Assembly (NCBI RefSeq): GCF_003253745.1
Contig: NZ_MZXV01000032.1
Coordinates: 372,001 to 436,000 of the forward strand
Direction of reading: 5' to 3'
Source: Mesorhizobium kowhaii
Lineage (GTDB): Bacteria; Pseudomonadota; Alphaproteobacteria; Rhizobiales; Rhizobiaceae
DNA: 64,000 bases
In this document: positions 41,740 to 51,440 of the stretch, one piece after another
How the letters are laid out: every line of letters begins with the position of its first letter
Position numbering within the stretch: the first letter of the stretch is position 1
Program-made: the position numbers and the translations under genes
The notes under the pieces: generated by a model
Databases searched by the model: none
What the model saw: the letters and a program-made list of their open reading frames with translations, nothing else
What the model was told of the DNA's origin: nothing

Positions 41740-43940
41740 GGCTTTGCTCCCGGCGTGAAGATCGATCTGACATCGACGTTCCAGAAATCACTGAAATCCT
41801 TGGTGAAGCGCGACGACAGCTTGATCGCGCTGGCATACATTTTCTTCACCTCCGGCGCGAAGTCGGCCTTTTCGACCCTGCCGCGCTCGGCGGCGATCCA
41901 GTCCGACACCGGGATTGCTTTCGCCAGACGTTGCTTGCGCATAGCGGTGCGGCGTTCGACCGTGGCGTCGATATCGGCTAGGGGATAGCCGTCTTCATCG
42001 TCCTTCAGCACGATGCCGAAAACCTGGTCGGCCGCTTCGCGGGTGAGAAAACCGTTCTCGACATCCCAGGCCGTCTTGATCGGATCGCGCTCCAGCACGT
42101 CGCCGTAGCCACCGCCGCCATTGTAGGAATGGCTGAAGATATCGCCGGACTTGTGCGGCGAGGTGATGTAGGGGCCCTCGACCACGACATGGTCGCCACC
42201 GAAGTTCTTCTCGTAATCCGAGACGTGCGGGTCGATACCGGGCGCATGCGCCAGCGGTTCGCCCCTGGCCGCCAGTTCGTGAATGTTGGAGTTGCGCACC
42301 GCGCGGTGCTTCTGGCAGGTCGGCGCCGGATAGCCGCCGCACATGCCGCCATTGTCGAACACACGCGAGGAGTGCTCCGAGGTGTGGAGCCTGAGATGCG
42401 AGGTCTTGTTGATCAGCCAGGTCGAGACGAAGGAACAGCCGCCGCGATATTTGCCGGCGCCGCCGGAGTTGGGGACGATCGAGCGGCCGATATAGACCAT
42501 CGGCATCGACTGTTCCCAGACCTCGATGTTGCCCATGTCGGATTCCGGGTTCCAGCCGACATAGGCGGTGTCGAGACCGTCCTTGATGGCGAGCGCACCG
42601 GAGCCGGCGGCGGCGCATTCGAAATGCGCCATGCCGAACGGCGTGCCGTACTGGCTTTCGCCGCCCATCTCGATCATCGGGCTGTTGACCTGGCCGACGA
42701 AGGCCTCCTCGACGAAACCACGCGCCACGAAGCTGCGCGACAGCAGCCGCTGGAACACGCCATAGGCCGGCAGCAGCAGCGCCCATGATGTGGCTGTCGC
42801 CACCATCTCATTGTCGGGATTGGTCCAGGTGCCATGCGGCAATTTCAGCTCGGTCGCCATCCAGGCGCCGTCGTTGACCAGGCCTTCGAAATTCATGTGC
42901 TGGGTCAAGGTGACGAACATGCCGCCATCCATGCCGGCCGGCGTGCAGTTCATCGAATGGTAGCCCCAGGGCTGGGTGCCCTCGAAGTCCATGGTGATCT
43001 TGCCGTCGGTGGTGATCTCCATCTCGATCGGGATGTTGTAGAGCCAGTCCGGATCGCCGAGCAGCTGGAAGCCTGGCTTGCCGGCTGTGACGTGGCCGTA
43101 AAAGGTATGGCCGCGATAGATGCCGGGCACGGTGAGCTGGCGGGTGCGGGCAAGCTGGGCGCGGCGGCCTTCCTCGATGAACTCCTTCGACACCGTCATC
43201 CAGTAGTCCAGGCCGATCTCGGAGATCAGCTGCTTGACGCTTTCGCGCATGTCGATGCAGGAAGCGACCTTGGCCTTCTCGTCGAGCACCCAGTAGATCG
43301 GCATGCGCAGATTGCGCTCGCAGCGAATGACATAGTCGCGGCGGATCTCGTCGTTCTCGCCGATCTTTTCGGCGCAGACGAACAGGCCTTCGGTGAAGCG
43401 TTCCTGGGCAAGACACACGTCGCCGCCTGGGGTGATGCCGCCGGCTTCGAGCTCGTGGCAGACCGCCCCGGCCCAGCCGACCAGCGTGCCGTCATGGAAG
43501 ATCGGCACCACGTCCATTACGTCGGGCACCTGCACGGTGCCGATGAAGGCGTCGTTGTTGGCGAAGATGTCGCCTTCACGGATGCGCGGGTTTTCCTCAT
43601 AGTTGTTCTTGATCATCCATTTGATGAAGCGGCTCATCGTATGGACATGCACCATGATGCCGTTGGACAGCGCGATGGCGTCGCCCTCGGGTGTGTAGAT
43701 GGCGACCACCATTTCGCCGACTTCGCGCACGCCGGGCGAGGCCGAGATGCGGCGGGCCATTTCGCGCGCCGAGACACAATAGGCGCGCAGCTTGGTGTGC
43801 AGCGTCTCGAATTTCAGCGGATCCTGGTTGCGGAGCGTGAGTTCCTTGATGCCGTCATAGCAGCCGGTCTCTTCCATCAGCCGCTCGGAATCGAGCAGTC
43901 TTTCGCGAAGGCGCAGGGCCGAGGCAGGTTTGTCCAACAT
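41736..43940 (-). CDS. acxB: Acetone carboxylase alpha subunit (hydantoinase B-like)
   Basis: The 734-residue protein belongs to the HyuB/AcxB family. It contains VVAIYTPEGDAIALSNGIMVHVHTMSRFI (about residues 80-110), GDIFANNDAFIGTVQVPD, HELEAGGITPGG and GVRNSGGAGKYRGG-like VPNSGGAGKYRGGCSF, all usual for the family. With the beta subunit next to it, it carboxylates the enol form of acetone. ATG 43940 has GAGAGGGCG upstream and lies 13 bases after the beta stop. Confidence 0.87.
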   Translation of the reverse strand: MLDKPASALRLRERLLDSERLMEETGCYDGIKELTLRNQDPLKFETLHTKLRAYCVSAREMARRISASPGVREVGEMVVAIYTPEGDAIALSNGIMVHVHTMSRFIKWMIKNNYEENPRIREGDIFANNDAFIGTVQVPDVMDVVPIFHDGTLVGWAGAVCHELEAGGITPGGDVCLAQERFTEGLFVCAEKIGENDEIRRDYVIRCERNLRMPIYWVLDEKAKVASCIDMRESVKQLISEIGLDYWMTVSKEFIEEGRRAQLARTRQLTVPGIYRGHTFYGHVTAGKPGFQLLGDPDWLYNIPIEMEITTDGKITMDFEGTQPWGYHSMNCTPAGMDGGMFVTLTQHMNFEGLVNDGAWMATELKLPHGTWTNPDNEMVATATSWALLLPAYGVFQRLLSRSFVARGFVEEAFVGQVNSPMIEMGGESQYGTPFGMAHFECAAAGSGALAIKDGLDTAYVGWNPESDMGNIEVWEQSMPMVYIGRSIVPNSGGAGKYRGGCSFVSTWLINKTSHLRLHTSEHSSRVFDNGGMCGGYPAPTCQKHRAVRNSNIHELAARGEPLAHAPGIDPHVSDYEKNFGGDHVVVEGPYITSPHKSGDIFSHSYNGGGGYGDVLERDPIKTAWDVENGFLTREAADQVFGIVLKDDEDGYPLADIDATVERRTAMRKQRLAKAIPVSDWIAAERGRVEKADFAPEVKKMYASAIKLSSRFTKDFSDFWNVDVRSIFTPGAKP

Positions 43941-43953
43941 GGCGGTCGCCCTC

Positions 43954-46113
43954 TCAAGCGTGGGTGTAGTGAAGCAGCGTCCATTCATCGACATGGACGC
44001 GATCTTGCGGGTGGACGACGAGCGTCGTGGCGGGATGTTCGATGATGGCCGGGCCGATCACTTCATGGCCGGGCTGCAAGAGATCCATCTCGTAGAGATT
44101 GGCCTTGTGCCAGCGTCCACCGATATAGGCCTCGCGCACACCCTTGTGGGCGTCAGCCGGATTGGAGGCGCCGAGCGGCCGCTTGAGCAGCACCGGCTTG
44201 ACCTTGTCGGCGGTGGCGATCAGCCCGAGCTCGGTGATGGTGAAGCCGGCTTCGCCATAGCGCGACACGCGGTGGTTGACCTTGGCATAGACCGCCTCGA
44301 ACTCGTCGAGCACCTTGCGCATGTCGTCGGCCGAGTTGACCTCGGCAAGCGGCGCCATCACCTCGACGTCCTCGAGCTGGCCGGTGTAGCGCATCATCAG
44401 GAACGGCACAGTTTTGATCTTTTCGCGTGCATGGCCGTCGGTGATCATCTCGTCGACCGCGGCCTTGGTCAGATCGTTCCACACCGTGGTGACCTTGGCG
44501 CCGAAAGCGGCAAGCGTCGCCTCGTCGGCGCGCGAGGGGATGTCGTGCTGCGTCGACACCGAATGACGGCGCATGAAATCGGCGGTGGTGCAGCCGAAGG
44601 CGGAGAAGGCGGCGGCGAACTGGAAGGTGATGATGTCCTTGAAGCCGATGCCTCTGGAGCAGCCGGCCAGGTGCAGCGGACCTGAGCCGCCATAGGAAAG
44701 CAGCGTGAATTCCGACGGATGGATGCCTTGGCCCGAGATGACCCGGCGCAGGGCGTTGTTGGCGTCGGACTCCAGCATGTCGATCATGCCTTCCGCGGCT
44801 TCCTCCAGCCCGACGCCCAATATGTCGGAGCATTTCTCCTGGAAGGCGCGGCGGGCCTTTTCGACCTGCAGCACGACCTTGCCACCAAGGAAGTAATGCG
44901 GGTTGAGGCGTCCCAGAATGGCGTCGCAATCGGCGATGGTGGGTTCGGTGCCGCCGCGATCGAAACAGATCGGGCCAGGGTCGGAGCCGGCGCTTTCCGG
45001 CCCGAGGCTGACTTTTTTCGTCAACGGATCGACCTTGAGAATCATACCGGCGCCGGCGCCGATGGTGTCGAGATGCAGCGTCGGCACGTTGAGCTTGAAA
45101 CGGTCCATCAGCGGCTCGTTCTCGATCCGCGTCTGGCCGCGCGTGATGACCCCCATGTCGAAGGAGGTGCCGCCCATGTCCGAGCAGATCAGCGAGTCGT
45201 TGCCTATCAGCTTGCCGACATACGCGGCACCGAGGATGCCACCGATCGGCCCGGAGATCATGGTTTCATGCAGGCGCGGATGGTTGATCGAGGTCAGGCC
45301 GCCAAAAGAGAGCAGCGTCTGCACGCCATATTTGAAGCCGTACTTCTTCGAGACGTCCTCGATGCCCTTGAGCTGCTTGCGGCCGCGCGACGTGGCGTAG
45401 GCCTCGATCAGCACGGAGTTCAGCCGCGACTGCTCGCGGATGACGGGACGGACCTCGTGGCTGGTGTAGACGGTGATCTCGGCGCCGGCCTTTTCGATTT
45501 CCGCGCGGCAGATCTCGGCGATGCGCTTCTCGTGCACCGGATTGACGTGCGAGAAGATGGTCATGATGCAGATCCCCTCGACCTTGTCGGCGATCAGCTT
45601 TTTCGCAGCGGCGGAAACCTCGTGCTCGTAGAGCGGCAGCACGATATCGCCGAACTGGTCGATGCGCTCGGTGACGCCATGGGTGCGGCGACGCGGCACC
45701 AGCGGGTCGGGATGGTGATGGGTGACCGCATGCAGCCGGTCGGCATATGAATAGTCGGCCCAGGCCTGCAGGCCGCGGCCCATCAGGATCATGTCTTCCA
45801 AGCCCTTGGTGGTGATCAGGCCAAGCCGGCGCCCGGTGCGCGACAGCAGCGTGTTGAGCATGCCGGTGCCGGAATAGAGCACGACGTTGACGCCGGAAAA
45901 CAGCGATTCCAGCGAAATGCCCCAGGCGTCCGCCGCGTCCTCGGCCGAAGCCAGAAAGCCCTCGGCCTCGTTCTTCGGTGTCGTCGCCGACTTGCCGATC
46001 TTGAAGTGGCCGTCCTGATCGACAAGGATCGTGTCGGTCATGGTGCCGCCGGCGTCGATACCGATGACGATTGGATTGCCAATGATAGGGGCGGTGAGGT
46101 TGGGTTGGGTCAC
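43954..46113 (-). CDS. acxA: Acetone carboxylase beta subunit (hydantoinase A-like)
   Basis: The 719-residue ATP-binding subunit starts with VIGIDAGGTMTDTILVDQDG, the ASKHA-fold phosphate loop, and has SDMGGTSFDMGVI and TIGAGAGMILKVD, typical of HyuA/AcxA. The gene order beta-alpha-gamma is that of acxABC in acetone-using bacteria. The start is GTG 46113. It is divergent from a LuxR-type regulator gene across 113 bases. Confidence 0.87.
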   Translation of the reverse strand: MTQPNLTAPIIGNPIVIGIDAGGTMTDTILVDQDGHFKIGKSATTPKNEAEGFLASAEDAADAWGISLESLFSGVNVVLYSGTGMLNTLLSRTGRRLGLITTKGLEDMILMGRGLQAWADYSYADRLHAVTHHHPDPLVPRRRTHGVTERIDQFGDIVLPLYEHEVSAAAKKLIADKVEGICIMTIFSHVNPVHEKRIAEICRAEIEKAGAEITVYTSHEVRPVIREQSRLNSVLIEAYATSRGRKQLKGIEDVSKKYGFKYGVQTLLSFGGLTSINHPRLHETMISGPIGGILGAAYVGKLIGNDSLICSDMGGTSFDMGVITRGQTRIENEPLMDRFKLNVPTLHLDTIGAGAGMILKVDPLTKKVSLGPESAGSDPGPICFDRGGTEPTIADCDAILGRLNPHYFLGGKVVLQVEKARRAFQEKCSDILGVGLEEAAEGMIDMLESDANNALRRVISGQGIHPSEFTLLSYGGSGPLHLAGCSRGIGFKDIITFQFAAAFSAFGCTTADFMRRHSVSTQHDIPSRADEATLAAFGAKVTTVWNDLTKAAVDEMITDGHAREKIKTVPFLMMRYTGQLEDVEVMAPLAEVNSADDMRKVLDEFEAVYAKVNHRVSRYGEAGFTITELGLIATADKVKPVLLKRPLGASNPADAHKGVREAYIGGRWHKANLYEMDLLQPGHEVIGPAIIEHPATTLVVHPQDRVHVDEWTLLHYTHA

Positions 46114-46226
46114 GGTCGCCTCGGGATCTGGTCTAGGTTGTCGCTAGGCTAGATTCGGCGGGTGGCCTCGCGCCATATGCCTAAAGACACAATGACGGGC
46201 TGACTGACATCGCCGAGAAAAGGGGC

Positions 46227-47006
46227 ATGCGCATGGGGACCATCTGGGCGCCGCTCGCCAAAGCGATCGCCGCCACCGGCACGGACAGGCATGTCGACTG
46301 CCTGATCGATCTGATCGGCGCGGACATCGAGCACGACCTCGTCACCGTGACGCGCTATTCGACGACGCAGACGCCGGAATTCGTCAAGCACCGGCGCTTT
46401 TCGGACGAGATGGTGCAGCGCTATCTCGCCAGCTACTATGTCTTCGATCCGTTCTATGCCTCGTGGCGGCGCGAGCGAAGGCTCGGCATCATGCCGCTGA
46501 AACGGCTTGCCGACGACGAAGCCAAGCGCGGCCAATACATTGCCGGCTTCCTGGCACAGTCGGAAATCTGCGATGAGGTCGGCATCATGCTGGCGGATGG
46601 AGGCGACTGGTGCCTCGGCATCTTCCTCGACCGCTCGACCACCGCATTCAAGGACAGCGAGATCTCACTTCTGGACGAGCGGCTGCCGGTGTTCGAGGCG
46701 TTGCACGCACTCGACATCAAGGCGCGCGGTGCCGAGTTCTCCCGCACGTCGGCGCCGACAGGCCCCGGCGCCTCGCCCCGGCAGGAGCCGACCATCCCGG
46801 CAAGCCTGTGGCCGGAGCTGTCGCTGCGCGAGCGGGAGCTGGTCCAGCTGATCCTCGCCGGCCATCCGACAGCGAACATCGCCGAGCGTCTCGGCATCAC
46901 CGTAGGCACGGTCAAGAACCATCGTCGGCGCATCTACGAGAAGCTCGACATCACCACCGAGCGGGAACTGTTTTTGCAGTTCTTCCAGCACCAGGCGGAC
47001 CGATAG
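46227..47006 (+). CDS. LuxR-family transcriptional regulator
   Basis: The 259-residue protein ends in a LuxR-type helix-turn-helix (LSLRERELVQLILAGHPTANIAERLGITVGTVKNHRRRIYEKL, about residues 204-246). The N-terminal 170 residues resemble the sensor part of regulators next to acetone carboxylase genes and show no clear autoinducer motif. It probably activates the divergent acx genes. AAAAGGGG precedes the ATG at 46227; ATG 46233 is possible. Confidence 0.78.
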   Translation: MRMGTIWAPLAKAIAATGTDRHVDCLIDLIGADIEHDLVTVTRYSTTQTPEFVKHRRFSDEMVQRYLASYYVFDPFYASWRRERRLGIMPLKRLADDEAKRGQYIAGFLAQSEICDEVGIMLADGGDWCLGIFLDRSTTAFKDSEISLLDERLPVFEALHALDIKARGAEFSRTSAPTGPGASPRQEPTIPASLWPELSLRERELVQLILAGHPTANIAERLGITVGTVKNHRRRIYEKLDITTERELFLQFFQHQADR

Positions 47007-47131
47007 AAGCTGGACCCTCTTGCCGATTTGGCGCGCCTCATCGGGCAAGACAGCCTTCGCCCAGACGCAGATACGCGTTCTGATTCCAAGGGTTGGAATG
47101 GCCCTGCCGATCGTCTCAAGATTCCCTCTTG

Positions 47132-47203
47132 CGGAACGATGGTGACGATGCCGAGCACCAGAAACGGCATCGCGATAAGCCGGCGCAAAATATAGCGGGA
47201 CAC
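47132..47203 (-). pseudogene. Remnant of a DppB/OppB-type permease gene
   Basis: From GTG 47203 the reading VSRYILRRLIAMPFLVLGIVTIV matches the characteristic N-terminus of peptide/nickel ABC permeases, after which similarity stops. The 384-base gap 47007-47390 otherwise shows no gene. An IclR regulator follows, a common partner of such transporters, which suggests a deleted transport operon. Confidence 0.4.
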
Positions 47204-47390
47204 GTGGCTACCTTCACAGGGACGGGCTTCGTAGGATGGCACAAGGCGCTGGGACATGCCACCGATGCGAGCATATTGACAGTCTGGGAAAGCGCCTGTC
47301 CATACAAATGGAATTTAATTTCATTTTTCGACCACCGCGCCGGCGGCACCGGCCTGACAGGCGGACACCGTCGCCAGAAAGACCCGCAGC

Positions 47391-48200
47391 GTGCGCAAGC
47401 GAGCGACCAAGGACGAGACAGAGCTTGAAGGCGAAGGCGCGCAGCTTTCGTCGTCGCTGGTGCGCGGGCTCGGCATCCTGCGCGCCTTCCGGCCGGGCGA
47501 TGCCTCGCTCGGCAACCAGGACATCATCGCCCGCACCGGCCTGCCGAAGGCGACGGTGTCGCGCATCACCTACACGCTGAGCGCGCTCGGCTATCTCCTG
47601 TACGACAAGGATCTCGGCCGCTACAGCTTGGGGCCGGCCACGGTGGCGCTGGGCTATTCGGCGCTCAGTTCCAGCGCCGTCGTCCACCTCGCCCGGCCGC
47701 TGATGCAGCCGCTGGCCGACCTGACCGGAGCGGCGGTGGCGCTCGGCACGCGCGACAGCCTCAACATGGTCTATCTGGCCAATTGCCGGTCGGAAAGCCT
47801 TGTCACGCTGCGGCTCAATCCAGGCTCCTACCTGCCGATCTGGAAGACATCGATGGGGCTGGCCTATGTGGCGGCCCTTCCGCCCGAGCAGCGTGCCAGT
47901 CTTCTGAGTGCGCTGCAGGAAGCGGAGCCGGAGAGCGCCAAGAAGATCGAAGCCGCCTTCACCGACGCGATCGCCCAGTACGCACGGCTGGGCTATGTGA
48001 CGTCGTTCGGTGCCTGGCACAGCTACATCCATGCGGTCGGCGTGCCTTTCCAGCCGCGTGACGGCTCGCCGCTCGTCGCCATCACCTGTGGCGGCATCGG
48101 CGAGATCATCACCGAGGAGCGCGCGCATGGCGAAATCGGACCGGCGCTGGTGGCGATGGTGGAAGCATTGGGCAGAGAGCTCGAGGGAAATACTGCGTAG
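47391..48200 (+). CDS. IclR-family transcriptional regulator
   Basis: The 269-residue protein has an N-terminal winged helix (SSSLVRGLGILRAFRPGDASLGNQDIIARTGLPKATVSRITYTL, about residues 20-63) and a C-terminal IclR effector domain (PIWKTSMGLAYVAALPPEQ, ITCGGIGEIITEE). The start is GTG 47391. Effector and targets are unknown; no intact catabolic operon sits directly beside it on either side. Confidence 0.82.
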   Translation: MRKRATKDETELEGEGAQLSSSLVRGLGILRAFRPGDASLGNQDIIARTGLPKATVSRITYTLSALGYLLYDKDLGRYSLGPATVALGYSALSSSAVVHLARPLMQPLADLTGAAVALGTRDSLNMVYLANCRSESLVTLRLNPGSYLPIWKTSMGLAYVAALPPEQRASLLSALQEAEPESAKKIEAAFTDAIAQYARLGYVTSFGAWHSYIHAVGVPFQPRDGSPLVAITCGGIGEIITEERAHGEIGPALVAMVEALGRELEGNTA

Positions 48201-48378
48201 TCTCGGCCGGGGTGGTGAGGCGGCAGCGTCACCTGCCGAGCCAAGCCGGGACGTCCCTTGTGTCGGCGGCGGCACTACAATTCTGCGTGACGGGGGCAAC
48301 GAACGGAGCCCGACACGCGTATAGTTGCCAACGCTCGAATCGACGACGGGAAGAGTATGCGAAAAGCCATGACACGGA

Positions 48379-49803
48379 GTGACAGTTCGGCATGCGCGAC
48401 AAGCCGCCGGCGGCTCGCCATCGCTGTACGACCGACGAAGGCTGCGGCCATCAGGCTGGAGTTTGCATCGTTTGCTTAGAGCCGAACCCGCCGCGCTGTC
48501 CGATGACGAGCTTCTGGACCGCTATCAGTGTGCGGCCTTCGACTATTTCCTCGAGAACGTAAACCCGGAAAACGGGCTGGTCGCCGATACGTCGAGGCCG
48601 AATTCGCCGGCCAGCATCGCCGTCGTCGGTTTCGCCCTGTCCTGCTATCCAATCGGCGTCGAGCGCGGCTGGATGACGCGCGAGGCCGCTGTGAAGCTGA
48701 CGCTCGCGGCGCTGCGTTTCTTCTGGGCCAGCCCGCAAGGCAATGGCGACGACGTCACCGGCCACAAAGGCTTCTACTACCACTTCCTCGACATGCGAAC
48801 CGGCCTGCGCGTCTGGCGCTGCGAGCTGTCGATGGTGGATACCGCACTGCTGATCGCCGGCATGCTGGTGGCGGGCGCCTATTTCTCCGGCGACGATGAC
48901 GAGGAAGCCGAAATCCGCCAGTTGGCCGAGGCGCTCTACCGGCGCGTCGACTGGCGATGGGCGCAAGGCAGCAGTCCAACCTTGCGGCAGGGCTGGAAGC
49001 CGAAGAGCGGCTTTCTCCACTATGGCTGGGAGGGCTACAACGAAGCGACGATCCTGTACGTGCTGTCGATGGCCTCGCCCGATAGCCCGACCTCGGACGA
49101 CAGCTACGAAGGTTGGACGGCGACCTACCAGTGGGAAAACATCTACGGCTACGACGTGCTCTATGGCGGACCGCTGTTCATGCACCAGTTCTCGCATGCC
49201 TGGATCGATTTCGCCGGTATCCGCGACGCTTTCATGCGCGAGAAGAATTCGGACTATTTCGAAAACAGCCGCCGCGCGACCTACCTTCACCGCGACTATG
49301 CGCGCCACAACCCTTACGGCTACTACGGCTATGACGAGAACCTGTGGGGACTTTCGGCAGGCGACGGGCCGGGCGGCTTTCGCACCAGCGTGGAGCGGCA
49401 GCGTCGCCGGTTTTCCGGTTATGCCGCGCGCGGCGCTCCGTTCGGGCCGGATGACGGGACGATCGCCCCATGGTCCTATCCGGCCTCGCTGCCTTTCGCG
49501 CCGGATATCTGCCTGGCGGCGTTGCGCCATCTCGGGGACCGCTATCCCGAAGTGATCGACAATTTCCGGCTGCCGAGCGGCTTCAATCCGACACTCGCGA
49601 ACCGGCGAAAATTCGGCCGGCACGGCTGGGTGTCGGAAGGCCACTACGGCCTGGACCAGGGCATCGTGGTGATGATGATCGAGAACCACCGCTCGCGCCT
49701 GGTCTGGGAGCTGATGCGGTCCAACCAGCACATTCGTCGCGGCCTGGACAGAGCGGGCTTCACGGGTGGATGGCTGTCTAGGGATGACGGCGATGGCGCA
49801 TGA
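48379..49803 (+). CDS. Glucoamylase-family (Glycoamylase domain) protein
   Basis: The 474-residue protein contains AAFDYFLENVNPENGLVADTS, SMVDTALLIAGMLVAGAYF, YNEATILYVLSMASP, LFMHQFSHAWIDF and the C-terminal GLDQGIVVMMIENHRS, a pattern of the Glycoamylase domain (PF10091) also found in cyclic beta-1,2-glucan synthases and GH144 glucanases. It is probably an (alpha/alpha)6 glycoside hydrolase acting on beta-glucans. No clear signal peptide is visible. The GTG start at 48379 is uncertain; a later start near residue 30 is possible. Confidence 0.72.
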   Translation: MTVRHARQAAGGSPSLYDRRRLRPSGWSLHRLLRAEPAALSDDELLDRYQCAAFDYFLENVNPENGLVADTSRPNSPASIAVVGFALSCYPIGVERGWMTREAAVKLTLAALRFFWASPQGNGDDVTGHKGFYYHFLDMRTGLRVWRCELSMVDTALLIAGMLVAGAYFSGDDDEEAEIRQLAEALYRRVDWRWAQGSSPTLRQGWKPKSGFLHYGWEGYNEATILYVLSMASPDSPTSDDSYEGWTATYQWENIYGYDVLYGGPLFMHQFSHAWIDFAGIRDAFMREKNSDYFENSRRATYLHRDYARHNPYGYYGYDENLWGLSAGDGPGGFRTSVERQRRRFSGYAARGAPFGPDDGTIAPWSYPASLPFAPDICLAALRHLGDRYPEVIDNFRLPSGFNPTLANRRKFGRHGWVSEGHYGLDQGIVVMMIENHRSRLVWELMRSNQHIRRGLDRAGFTGGWLSRDDGDGA

Positions 49804-51322
49804 CCGGACCAGGGCTACCGCCTTCCCTGTCGACCGCAATGACATCGAGCTGATCAAGCACGCCCATCCACCGCACTGGAAGAACCCGGAGCCGGACGGT
49901 CCCTACAACCTCGTCGTCATCGGCGCCGGGCCGGCCGGGCTGACCGCAGCCCGCGACGCGGCCGGCCTCGGCGCAAAGGTCGCGCTCATCGAGCGCAACC
50001 TGATCGGCGGCGCTTGCGTCAATGTCGGCTGCATCCCGTCGAAGTCGATCATCCGCACGGCCAGGCTCTATGCCGATATGCGCGATGCCGAGAGTTTTGG
50101 CGGCGACACGCCGGACCGTCTTCACGTCGACTTTCAGCGGGCCATGACGCGGATGCGGCAAATCCGGCAGCGGATCAGCCGCGCCGATTCGGCTGCGACC
50201 ATCGCGTCGGAAGGCATCGATGTCTTTTTCGGCGACGCGCGGTTTGCCGGACCGGACGCGGTCATGGTGGCGGGCAAGACGCTGCGTTTCAGGAAGGCGC
50301 TGGTCGCGACTGGTGCCCGTCCAAGCCTGCCGACGATTCCGGGGCTGGCCGAAGCCGGGTATCTCAGCAACGAGACCGTGTTCAACCTCACAGCCTGCCC
50401 GCCACGGCTTCTGGTCATCGGCGGCGGACCGCTCGGTTGCGAGGCGGCGCAGGCCTTCTGCCTGTTGGGTGCGAAAGTCATCCTGGCGCAGCGGGACCCG
50501 ATGTTCCTGCCCGGCGAGGAACGCGACGCCGCCCAAATCCTTTCGGACGCGCTGGCGCGCGAAGGGGTTGAGGTTCGCCTCAACACCGAGGTTGTGGCCG
50601 TACGCACGGCAGGTGGGAAAAAGCTCGCCGACCTGCTGCGGGACGACGACACGACGACGATTTCCGTCGACGAGATCATCACCGGCATCGGCCGTTCGCC
50701 CAGTGTCGACGGTCTCGACCTGGAAAACGCCGGGGTGGCATACGATGCCGACGGCATCAAGGTGGACGATTATCTCCGGACCACAAATCCGCGGGTCTAT
50801 GCGGCGGGCGATGTCTGTCTCGACTACAAATTCACCCACATCGCGGAGGCAACGGCCCGCATCGTCGTGCAGAACGCCCTGTTCCTCGGGCACAAGAGGG
50901 TGAGCGAGCTGGTCGTGCCGTGGTGCACCTATACCGATCCGGAAATTGCCCATGTCGGTCTCTATCCGGCGCAGGCGCGCCAGAATGATATTCCGGTCAA
51001 GACCTACACAGTGCTGATGCACGATGTCGCGCGCGCGGTCATGGACGGCGAGGAGGAGGGTTTCGTCAAAATCCACGTCAGGGAAGGGTCCGACCGCATC
51101 CTGGGTGCCACGGTCGTCGCCAGCCATGCCGGCGAGATGATCAATGCGGTATCGCTCGCCATCAAATCCGGTATGGGATTGCACGCACTGGCCGACGTCA
51201 TCCATCCCTTCCCGACGCAGGCACAAGGCATAAAGATGGCCGGCGACGCCTACCGGCGAACCCGGTTCACCTCATTTTGGAGGCAGCTGTCGGCGCGCTG
51301 GCTGGCGTGGTCCAGGCGGTGA
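49793..51322 (+). CDS. Flavin disulfide reductase (dihydrolipoamide dehydrogenase-like)
   Basis: The 509-residue FAD enzyme has NLVVIGAGPAGLTAARDAAGLGAKVALIE, the redox disulfide GGACVNVGCIPSKSII, the NAD-site LLVIGGGPLGCEAAQAF, the second FAD motif VYAAGDVCLDYKFTHIAEA and the C-terminal HPFPTQAQ with the catalytic His. It resembles mercuric-reductase-like enzymes without a metal-binding N-terminal domain; the physiological disulfide or quinone is unknown. It overlaps the glucoamylase-like gene by 11 bases. AGGG lies 9 bases before ATG 49793; ATG 49784 is possible. Confidence 0.8.
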   Translation: MAHDRTRATAFPVDRNDIELIKHAHPPHWKNPEPDGPYNLVVIGAGPAGLTAARDAAGLGAKVALIERNLIGGACVNVGCIPSKSIIRTARLYADMRDAESFGGDTPDRLHVDFQRAMTRMRQIRQRISRADSAATIASEGIDVFFGDARFAGPDAVMVAGKTLRFRKALVATGARPSLPTIPGLAEAGYLSNETVFNLTACPPRLLVIGGGPLGCEAAQAFCLLGAKVILAQRDPMFLPGEERDAAQILSDALAREGVEVRLNTEVVAVRTAGGKKLADLLRDDDTTTISVDEIITGIGRSPSVDGLDLENAGVAYDADGIKVDDYLRTTNPRVYAAGDVCLDYKFTHIAEATARIVVQNALFLGHKRVSELVVPWCTYTDPEIAHVGLYPAQARQNDIPVKTYTVLMHDVARAVMDGEEEGFVKIHVREGSDRILGATVVASHAGEMINAVSLAIKSGMGLHALADVIHPFPTQAQGIKMAGDAYRRTRFTSFWRQLSARWLAWSRR

Positions 51323-51440
51323 CCTTGCGGCCCACCGGCATGCATGCTGCACCGGACATCCGAAGAGGATCCGGCGCTTGACGAAAGCGCCGTTCAGCTA
51401 AACAAGTCGAAACTGTTTTGTGATCGCGGAGCCGTCTGGA

